Below, piece after piece: positions 6,647-15,100 of a stretch of 17,068 nt of DNA (positions are counted from its first letter, which is position 1; every line of letters starts with the position of its first letter). The position numbers were made by a program, and so were the translations under genes. The DNA lies in contig JAFZXR010000029.1 of assembly GCA_017616675.1 (NCBI GenBank), positions 1 through 17,068 on the forward strand. The letters are read 5' to 3'. The notes under the pieces were generated by a model. It was not told where the DNA came from and made no database searches. It saw only the letters and a program-made list of their open reading frames with translations. This stretch comes from Bacteroidales bacterium (lineage in GTDB: Bacteria; Bacteroidota; Bacteroidia; Bacteroidales; F082).

Positions 6647-7549
6647 CTATTTCTGGTATTTCATGAAAGCCTCCATGATGGCTTCCTGATAGGTTTTCGA
6701 CACCGTGATGTCCTTGATGCTGGTGGTGTCGAATTGTATGGTAAACTCCGTCTGGTCTTTCTTGAGCGAAGTGACGTGGAGCAGGTTGATCATAAACGAG
6801 CGGTGGCAGCGCTGGATAGGCGTCTCGCGCAGGTCGTCGGACAGCTTCTTGAGGTTGGTGCGCAGGAAGAAGTCGACGATGCGGTCGTTGTTTATGTATT
6901 TGACTATCACATAGTTATCGGCCGCTTCGGCGTAGAGGATATTCTCGACGTTGATGGAGAGGCGAATCTCGCCTTTTTCGTCTTTCAGGTGTATGATATT
7001 GTTGTCGCCGCTTCTCTCGCCAAGCTCTTTTATTCTATTCTTAAGATATTGATTATCAAGGAAAAGAAGAGAAATGGTGTAAGGAATGAGGAGCATCCAC
7101 ACGGTGTTGGCCGTCGATTTCCCGAAGATTGAGAATATGGCTTCCCAGAGGGTTCTGTCGGGGTTGTCGTTAAGGAAATTCTCGACGAAGCCTACTTTAT
7201 AAGCGATGAAGGTATAGAAAACCGACACTATGACGGCGTCGCTGACGAGCCAGATGACGTAGTCGGGGAAGGTAATCTGTACTTTTTTCACCACGAGGTT
7301 CATGATGACGCGGCTCAGCGATACCACCACCATGCCGATGAGCACCATGAGCGACGAGTACATGAAGTAGTTGGTGCTGTTGTTGTTGGGAATCCACGTC
7401 TCCGAGTTGAATGGTCGGAAGATGTTGATGAACACCAGAGAATAAACAGTGGTGAAGAGTATCATCCTCACCACGTTATTAGTTTCCAACAGGTAGCTTG
7501 GTAGCTCCTTGTTGCCAAAAATCTTAAGTTTATACTTCCGGGTATCCAC
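6647..7549 (-). CDS. Membrane-embedded LytTR-domain transcriptional regulator
   Basis: The 300-residue protein has four predicted membrane helices (about 27-45, 61-83, 97-119, 146-164), a short charged linker (165-185) and a C-terminal LytTR DNA-binding domain (about 190-298). That domain has the usual blocks: ILYAEAADNYVIVKY, FLRTNLKKL, CHRSFMINLLHV and ITVSKTYQEAIMEAF. No receiver domain with phospho-Asp is present, so this is not an AlgR/AgrA-type response regulator; it would act as a one-component regulator bound to the inner membrane. It starts with GTG at 7549, overlapping the tonB stop by one base (TAGTG); a later ATG (residue 29) would remove the start of the first helix. It abuts the TPR gene downstream. 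Its inducer and target promoters are unknown; LytTR proteins usually bind pairs of short direct repeats. Confidence 0.9.
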   Translation of the reverse strand: MDTRKYKLKIFGNKELPSYLLETNNVVRMILFTTVYSLVFINIFRPFNSETWIPNNNSTNYFMYSSLMVLIGMVVVSLSRVIMNLVVKKVQITFPDYVIWLVSDAVIVSVFYTFIAYKVGFVENFLNDNPDRTLWEAIFSIFGKSTANTVWMLLIPYTISLLFLDNQYLKNRIKELGERSGDNNIIHLKDEKGEIRLSINVENILYAEAADNYVIVKYINNDRIVDFFLRTNLKKLSDDLRETPIQRCHRSFMINLLHVTSLKKDQTEFTIQFDTTSIKDITVSKTYQEAIMEAFMKYQK

Positions 7550-8232
7550 TACTGAAGCTTGAATACGATAGGCAGAGTATAAGCCACACGCACTGTGTTG
7601 CCGCGCTGCTTGCCTGGTTTGAATTTAGGCAGGCTTTGCACTACGCGCACTGCTTCTTCGTCGCAGCCGCCGCCGATGCCACGGAGCACTTTCACGTTGG
7701 AGATCGAGCCGTCTTTCTCGACGACGAATCCTACGAACACCTTACCTTGGATGTCGCTTTCGCGGGCCATCATAGGGTATTTGAGGTTTTTCTGGACGTA
7801 TTCGAGAAGCTTGGCCGGACCGCCAGGGAATTCAGGGTTCTCTTCCACGACGAGGAACACTTCCTCTTCCACGATTTCCTCATCTTCAATCTCGGGGGCT
7901 TCGTAGACGTATTCTTCGATGATTTCGTCCTGGTCGACTTCAGCGTTGATATCGATATCTTCAACCTCGACGTCGTCTTCCACCACCTGGATCTGTGTCA
8001 CCTGTGGCTTTGGAGTCTGAATCTCAGGCTTTGGCTGTTCCTGCTTGGTGATTTCAACCATCTCCTCTTCCATCACTTCAACCTGACGGGCGAAGGTGTC
8101 GAGGTTCTGCTTGTCGTAGCTTCTGTATTCAAACACACGCCACACGACGAACAATGCGATGACCAATCCGACGAGAGTGAAAGTCAGTTTCTTGCTGTCA
8201 AGATCCGCTTTTGGTGATTTTTTTATTTCCAT
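7549..8232 (-). CDS. tonB: TonB family energy transducer
   Basis: The 227-residue protein has a cytoplasmic N-terminus, one membrane helix (about 16-34), a periplasmic linker and a C-terminal TonB domain (about 132-227): ENPEFPGGPAKL, YPMMARESDIQGKVFVGFVV, KDGSISNVKVLRG, CDEEAV, KFKPGKQRGNTVRV and YTLPIVFKLQ. TonB carries proton-motive energy from ExbB/ExbD to outer-membrane receptors by pairing with their TonB box. Here the linker is short of the classic Pro-Lys/Pro-Glu repeats (only QPKPEIQTPKPQ at about 66-77) and instead is strongly acidic (about 84-131, rich in E, D, V and I). No exbB or exbD is in the window. ATG start at 8232; there are 64 bases between it and the upstream vanZ-like stop, with only a near-match promoter element. 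Family call is confident; which receptors it serves is unknown. Confidence 0.92.
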   Translation of the reverse strand: MEIKKSPKADLDSKKLTFTLVGLVIALFVVWRVFEYRSYDKQNLDTFARQVEVMEEEMVEITKQEQPKPEIQTPKPQVTQIQVVEDDVEVEDIDINAEVDQDEIIEEYVYEAPEIEDEEIVEEEVFLVVEENPEFPGGPAKLLEYVQKNLKYPMMARESDIQGKVFVGFVVEKDGSISNVKVLRGIGGGCDEEAVRVVQSLPKFKPGKQRGNTVRVAYTLPIVFKLQ

Positions 8233-8266
8233 GATTCTAAATTTTATTCTTATACAATTAACGCTG

Positions 8267-8274
8267 CGAAGATA
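8267..8274 (-). promoter_or_regulatory. Weak candidate -7 element before tonB
   Basis: The minus strand reads TATCTTCG, one mismatch from TAnnTTTG, in the 64-base vanZ-tonB spacer. It could allow separate expression of tonB-lytTR-TPR, but is not strong evidence. Confidence 0.25.
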
Positions 8275-8296
8275 GCAAAAATTATTGAATTATGTA

Positions 8297-8701
8297 TTAA
8301 TTTTTTATCATTTTTTTTCGAAAAATGATTTTAAAGATGAAAATGCCTAATATACAACCGATTACGTCGGCCAAAAAATCGTAGACGCTGCCGCATCGTC
8401 CTTTAAAAACATACATCTGAAGAATTTCTGTCAAGGCGCCGTACGACACGGCGATGAGCAGCGTAACCAGTTGAAGCTTAACGCGATAGGCTTTTCCGTT
8501 TTCGCAGTATTCTTTCCTGTAGCCGACAATCACGGAAAATGCGAAGGCCGCGAACATGATGCAATGCATTATCTTGTCGGGCCCGAGCCATTCCCAGAAT
8601 GTCCTGACTTTGGGAAAATAAGACCCCGGCAGACCGCATAGTATCATGATGATGATACCGCATATCAAGCCGGGGCAGATATGTCTTGTCAGACGTTCCA
8701 A
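8297..8701 (-). CDS. VanZ-like family membrane protein
   Basis: A 134-residue protein with about four membrane segments (roughly 8-24, 43-60, 76-96, 106-126). The VanZ pattern is visible: PDKIMHCIMF after the first helix, then YGALTEILQMYV with a following GRCGSVYDFLADVIGCILG, where Glu, Gln, Arg and Asp are the typical polar residues. The family is named for a teicoplanin-resistance accessory gene but is widespread in bacteria without glycopeptide resistance; its reaction is not settled, so no resistance role is claimed. The start is TTG at 8701, immediately after and in frame with the gcvH TAA; the next start options would delete the first helix. This abutment suggests it is translated by reinitiation after gcvH. 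Confidence 0.88.
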   Translation of the reverse strand: MERLTRHICPGLICGIIIMILCGLPGSYFPKVRTFWEWLGPDKIMHCIMFAAFAFSVIVGYRKEYCENGKAYRVKLQLVTLLIAVSYGALTEILQMYVFKGRCGSVYDFLADVIGCILGIFIFKIIFRKKMIKN

Positions 8702-9079
8702 TTATCCGATGAGGGCTTTGTAACCTTCAGCGTCGAGGAGGTTGTCCATCTCAGCTGCGTTGGTCACTTCGACTTTGATGATCCAGCCTTCGCCGTATGG
8801 GTCGGTGTTGACTTTCTCTGGAGCGTCGGCGAGTTCTTCGTTGAATTCGATGACTTTGCCGCCCACTGGCATGAACATCTCTGATGATGTCTTCACTGCC
8901 TCGATGGTGCCGAATGTCTCTTCAGCCTCGAGAGTCTCATCCAATGTGTCGACGTCGACGAAAACGATGTCGCCAAGTTCGTGTTGTGCATAGTAGGTGA
9001 TACCGATGTAAGCATTGTCGCCTTCTAAGCGGATCCACTCGTGATCCTTAGTGTACTTTAAGTTTGTAGGAATATTCAT
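8702..9079 (-). CDS. gcvH: Glycine cleavage system H protein
   Basis: The 125-residue product is full length for GcvH. It opens [20 protein letters not shown], and has [19 protein letters not shown] and the lipoyl attachment site [20 protein letters not shown] with the modified Lys63. The C-terminus [11 protein letters not shown] and [12 protein letters not shown] is typical. The lipoylated protein shuttles the aminomethyl group between the P and T proteins of glycine cleavage and, in some bacteria, hands lipoyl groups to other enzymes. The remaining gcv genes are not in the window, so it is a detached copy. ATG start at 9079, 103 bases after the sprA stop; a TATTTTTG element in that spacer suggests its own promoter. 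Its stop abuts vanZ. Confidence 0.97.
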   Translation of the reverse strand: MNIPTNLKYTKDHEWIRLEGDNAYIGITYYAQHELGDIVFVDVDTLDETLEAEETFGTIEAVKTSSEMFMPVGGKVIEFNEELADAPEKVNTDPYGEGWIIKVEVTNAAEMDNLLDAEGYKALIG

Positions 9080-9132
9080 ATCTTTATTTAAAATTTAAAA
9101 TTTCAACGATTTAAAGATTTAAAATTACACTG

Positions 9133-9140
9133 CAAAAATA
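9133..9140 (-). promoter_or_regulatory. Candidate -7 promoter element for gcvH and followers
   Basis: Plus-strand CAAAAATA is TATTTTTG on the minus strand, an exact TAnnTTTG match about 54 bases before the gcvH ATG. The nearest TTTG (9156-9159, minus strand) is only 15 bases away, too close for a normal -33. The 103-base spacer is AT-rich with no hairpin terminator for sprA, so readthrough from sprA is also possible. Confidence 0.45.
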
Positions 9141-9182
9141 CAATTTTATTTGCATCAAAATAAATTATTGAAAAAATATTTT

Positions 9183-12100
9183 TTATTGCGTCAAGCTGAA
9201 GCGTGCCGTGATGCCCGCGAAGACGTTGGTTGTCTTGTAGGCGTTGGCGATGAACGGGTTCGTCATGTCGTATTTGAAGAACACCTGCATGCCGAGACGC
9301 TGGCTGAAGTTGTAATCGCCTGTGAGATAGACGTTTATCTTGTTTTGTCCGGCTGAAATCTGGCTATGACGCTCGTCGATGCTTCTCAATGTCGTGACAT
9401 CTCTCCTGAATCCGAGGTCGAGTTTCAGTTTGAGATCGTTGCTCACCTTCTTCGAACCGCTGCCATCGAACAACGACAGACTGAAGCCCAGGTCTTTGAA
9501 GGTGTAGCCGCATCCGATGACGATCTCGCGGCCGTTGACTTCGGTGATCTGGTTGTTGCTGAAGCCCAACGTTATCGTCCTCGACTTCTTGTATTCGATG
9601 GAAGGGGTGAGCGAGTTGGTGAATCCCAGAGTGACACCGATGAGCGGGGTGTATTGTTCGCTGAGCATCAGCTGCGACACGTCGTATTCAGGAATCCTCA
9701 TGTTGGTTCCGGTGAACACAGCCATCTGCTCGTTGGCGTTGTAGTTGACGTTGTTGGCCCAAGCCGAGATGCTGAACGACGACTTATACCCGTGGGTCAG
9801 CGTGATGGTCTTGAAATATTTCTTCAGTGCAGGAATCTTTGTCAGTCCTGTGAATTTGACGTTCCAGTTAGGTAGCGCCACCGTCTTGAAGAGTCCGAGC
9901 GACACGTTGTTTGGGCTCTTTCCGCTGTAGGCGGCGAGGAAGGCATAGGTCAGCACTTCCTGCTGCGACGAGGTGTAGCCGTAAGGATAACGTTCGCCGA
10001 CATTCTCGTCTTCGACATAAGGCGAGCCCATGCCGACCCAGGCCTTGTTGTTGTGAGCAAGACGGTCGGCGATCTCGCGACGATAGTCACAGAGGTTGTT
10101 GAAGAGCTTGTCGCCGCTGACAAACGAGGTGTTGGCCATCATGTAGGATATGCTGTAGTTACCGCCTGTCGTCGGGGTGTAGAACTGGAACATCTGCATG
10201 GCATCGGCACGGAAATACTCGGAGAAGTTTTCGGCGTAGGTGCGTGTGCCTGTGACCTCGATGTTGAGGTCGGTGTATGGCTCGAGCGACACCTTGTAAG
10301 TGTATGTCTCGTTGAGTCGCTCGGTGTACGGCTGGTTGAAGGTTGAGTCGGTGGTGAGCCATCCTTTGCTGATGGCGTTGTTGAGCACGTTGTTGTTCTG
10401 TCCGATGACGAATCCCAGCCCTGGCGACCATGCGTTGTCCATGCCTAACACGTTAGGTTTGTTCATGAAGCCCGGCAGGCCCACGCCCGATGTCTTGGAA
10501 TAGGTGAACGTCACCTTCTTGACGCTGCAGAGCAGGCGTAAGGTGTTGTCTAATATAGCTTTACCGATGGTTGTCTCGGTGTCTTTGTTCTTGTCTTTAT
10601 TCTTGATGGTGTCGTTGTTTTCCTCTTTCTTGCCGCCTTTGCCTCGGTCACGGCTGTTGGCAGGTCCACGACGTGGTGACAGCAGTTTCTTGAGGTATTC
10701 CGACCTGTTGTAGAGCTTGGTGAGGTCGGCGGTAGCCGTAAACTGTATGCTCTTGTCGTTTTCTATGGTATTACCCAGTCGCACTTGTGTGTAACGTGAG
10801 TTGGCTATCCAGCGGTAGTTGCCGGTGTATGACACTGTCGATCCGAGCCAGTCGCAATATGGCAGTTTGTTGATAGGTATGGTATAGCTCAGCTTCACCG
10901 ACTGGCTGAAGCGTGAGATAGATCCGAAGCTCATGATCTCGTTACGCACCGTGTCGCGGTTGGCCTTCCATTCGTCGCTGTTACGCTCCGGGTTTCCGGC
11001 GGGCTCGTAGATGTAAGCCTGTGACTGTGCCGTGTAGGTGAAGCTGAGGTTCTTCGTGATGTCGTAACGCAGGTCGTAGTTACGCGTCCAGTCCCAGCTC
11101 TTCGCCGTGGTCTCCTTCAGCAGGATGAGGCCCGACGACTTGTTACGCATCTTCTGCGTATGGATCTGGCGGTACATCTCGGTGTTGAACGAGAAGCTCT
11201 TCGGCAGGAAATAAAGGTTGAAATCCTTGAATATCTGCATATAAGGCGATGACGCCCATTTCTTTTGTGCGAATGGTGTCCAAGGCTTCGCTCCGGTGGA
11301 GTAGGTGTATCCTATGCCTCCGCGGTGTGACTTCTGACGGTTGTATTCCATGTCGGGTGTCGACTGCTCCTGGTTGGTGTAGGCGTACGAGGCGTTGAGG
11401 TTCTCCACATCCCAGAAATGCGGTTTCTTGGCGCCGACGCGGTTCTTACGCAGGTTGGTGACGTTAAAGTTGGTTTGTCGCGTCACGTCGCGCGCAAGAG
11501 CGTTGAGCGAGTCCTTGCCGTGTTTGTCGAGGTCTTGCAGCGAGCGTTTGAGTTTCACGTCAGGGTCGAGTGGGTTATATTCCGGCGTGATGGTGGTGTT
11601 GTTATGGTCGAAGTGCACGGGTACTGTCATGCCGCTCTTCTCGGGTACCATGAACTTTCCGAGGTCGAGGTCGGCCGACACGCTGTAGTAACGCTGCGAG
11701 CGCATGTCGTTGTCGGTGATCTTGGTCTCGAGTGAGCCGTAGCCGGCCGACTTATACGATCCCGACACTGCCACGCGGCCGAGGTCGGCGAGATATGCCT
11801 CGATGCGTCCCGTGGCCGCATATCCTCCGTTGCTGGTGAGGTCGGTCATGCGCAGCTCGTTGACCCATAAGATGACGCTCTTGTCGCGCGACACCTCGTC
11901 GTCTTTCTTAGGGTTCCTGACGCCTATCATCATCGAACGCACCTCGCTGATGGTAGGGTTACCGAGCACCTTGATGGTGTTCTTGCCGTCGCGCTCGGTG
12001 TAGAGTCTGTTGGTGCGTACCTCGGTGTTGCCGTTGGCGATGGCGGTGTTACGGTTCGACTTCACCTCCACGACTCTGTCGAAGTCGATGTCGAAGTTAT

Positions 12101-15100
12101 TCGACTCAGGCCAGATGGTGTATTCGTCGGTTATCGACGTGCCCCATGGTGTGATCTTCAGCGGCACCTCGTATTCGTAGTAGTTGTCGGTGAGGTCGGA
12201 TCCGAAGCGGACGAAGGCCGTCACCTCGTTGTCGAGCACCGGGTCGCTGTCGTACATGCTCTCGGCGTGGACGAACATCTTGAGTTTCTTATAGAAACGG
12301 AAGTCGAACTCGGTGGTCTTATACACTCCGCGGGCGTCGCCGTCGACGAGGTTCTTCACCGTGAGCTGCAGTGCCTGCTCGTTCTGGCGCACCGTCGAGG
12401 TGGCGCCGGTGTATACCTCCTGCTCGATGCCAGGCGGGATGCAGTAAGGCACAGGATAACGGCCGCTGTTTTCTTCCACGTTGACAGCCGACATCTCGAA
12501 CACTGTGTGGTTGGTCTGGTCGCCCGGCTGGTATTCGCCAGGAGCCTGGATGGCGTTGGTATAGGTGCGCCATTCGCCTCTCACGAGGTCGAGGGTGGCG
12601 AAACGCAACACCACGTCGTTCTTAAAGCCTTTGAGGAACATCCTCATGAAGCGGATGGAGCTGTAGCCTTCGATGTTACCCACCACGCGGCTTGGCTCAC
12701 GCACCGGGATGCGGAACTGGTACCATTTCACACGTTTGGTGGTGCCGTTGGCCACTTGTACCACGGCCTCACGGATGTCGGCGATGAAGTTCTGGCCTGA
12801 GGCCTGCATCTTAATCGGGTCGAGGTCGATGACGTACTGATAGTAGTTCTCCGACTCACTCAAGGTGTTGTCGTTGTTGATGTCTTCCTGGTCGGGAAGA
12901 GTGCTGTTGTTGGTGGTGTATTCTTCGTTATACTGTGTCTCGGAAGGCGAGTTGCCTTCGTTGCCGTTATATCGTTTATATCTCTCGAGGATGCTCGAAT
13001 ACAGCGGATCGCTGTCTAAATCGCTGCCGCGGAAATAATGGTAGTCGTCGGATGAAGGGTCGGCGCTGAGTTTCTCGTAGGCTGTGATGTCGAGTTTCGA
13101 CCTCATGATGTTGAGGAAGTCGGAGAAGAACGAGTGCTCGTCGCTGTCGTTCAAGCCGTCGTATCCGATATCCTGATACTGACGTGAGTTAGGATCGGTG
13201 TTGAAGGCATTGACGAGGGCCTGCAGCGATGGTACGCGTCCCCATACGGTGGTGTCGACATTCTCGACATAGGCTGTTGTAGGCAAGCCGTGCTCGTAGG
13301 CTTTTCGACCGTCGCGGAGGATGTCTTCCGACACGTCACCGAGGTTGAAATACAGCTGACCGACGTTGGTAGGGTCTTGCTCTTCGCAGAACGGGTCCAT
13401 CATCCAGAATTCGATATATTCCACGTTGGTGGAGTTGAAGTCCGACGACTCGATGGCACGCATGATGCCGCCCCAGCGGTCTTCAGGGTTGCTGAAGGTA
13501 CCGTCGTTGTTGACGTTTTGCGTGTCGTAGTTGTAAGGACCACGTTCCTTAGGATAATAAGCGAGGTTGAGCACCGACATGTTGGTCGACGTTCCTGCCT
13601 GTATGTCGCGGTTAGGATAAATCTCGGTGAGAAGCACCTGACGCACGCGGTTATCCGACAGCTCGTTGTTGTTGATATTAGGCGGAAGGAGGTTGCCATA
13701 GCGGTCGTAGAACACCGACTGGTCGATGGTGTACCATGCGAGTTTGGCGCGGTTCTTGCCGTTGTCCAGGCCCACTGAGCCGCCTTCTGGGAAGAGGTTG
13801 CTCTGGTTCTGCGGCGTGCTGGCGAGATGCCAGAAGTTCCACTGGTGCATGTCGATGGTCGACTTGGCTCCTTCGAAGTCGTCGATGTACGAGGTGCCTG
13901 TCTGGTCGGAGTTTTTGTTGATGCCTTGTATGAAACGCGCGGCCTCGGCCGACACGATGATACGTGACGGCGTGCTGGTCTCGTAGAGCGGCAGCTTGTC
14001 GAGCATGTCGGTGAGCCATTGTGACTGCGTCTGGTAGTTGAGGTCGGCACCGTAGATGGTGTTGGAGATAGGCTCGTCGCTGTAGTTGACCTTGGTGGTG
14101 TAGGCGCGTTCGCTCAGATGCAGCACCGTACCTCCGATGATGAATGTCGGGTTGATCTCGTGCTCGATACGGGCTCCGAGGAAGGTCTTGCGTATCGTCG
14201 ACAAGGCTGTGTTGTTCTCGAGCGACACGTTGATGGTCGTTCCCGAGTTAAGCAAGGCCTCGTTGAGTATCGTCACACGGCCGAGGGTGTAGTCGACGGT
14301 GTAGTCGACGTTCTCCACCAGCGGGATGCCGCCTGCGGTGACCCGGACGGAGCCTGGCTGCACGTTGAGCGCGTTGAGGTTGATCTCGCTGCCCGACGAT
14401 GAGGTGTAACGTCCTTCAAGACGATATTTGTTCTTGTCGGTATATTGCTGCGCCATAACCTTCGTCATGGTGTACAACGAGTCGTAAGCGTATTTGTCGG
14501 CAAGGTTCGGGTAGTCGGCGAAGATCTTATCCCTGATCTGGCTTCCGAAAGGCTCCAGCACTGTGAAGTAGATACGTCCGGTGGCCGCGTTGATGGTACC
14601 GCCGTTGGTGGCCGCGCCGTTCACGAAGTCGAACAGACCGTCACCGCCCTCGATAGGGTTGTTCTGGCTGTTCAAGCGGTCCATGCCCATAAGGTTGAGC
14701 AACGAGTTCTCGCGGATGCTTTCCGGCGCGTCGGCGAAATAACCTGTCGCTACGCCGTTGTCGTTACCGAGATAGAGGATGTTCATCGTGAAGTTGGTCG
14801 ACGACACTTGATAGGCACGGATGTTGTAGACGTTCTTCATCATCAGGTCCCACATCGGCATCTTGGTGTTGATGGTGGTGCTCTTCAACATCTTGGTAAC
14901 CAAGAGGTTAGGCTCTTGGATGCCTTGGTCGGAGAACTCACCGACCTGGAACACGCCTTCCTGCCCGATGACGGTGTATTGGTAAGCCACCGCCAGCGTC
15001 TGGTTGGAGTTGAGGTTGACGTTCAAGGTGATGAATCCGAGCTTACGGTTCAGTGTGTATTCGTTGGCGTTAAGCTTACGTGCCTTCTGTATCTTCTCGA

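Noticed and set aside
8297..8701. VanZ-like gene considered as a glycopeptide-resistance determinant
   Set aside because: No vanA/H/X/S/R genes are nearby; VanZ-like proteins are common in bacteria with no such resistance.
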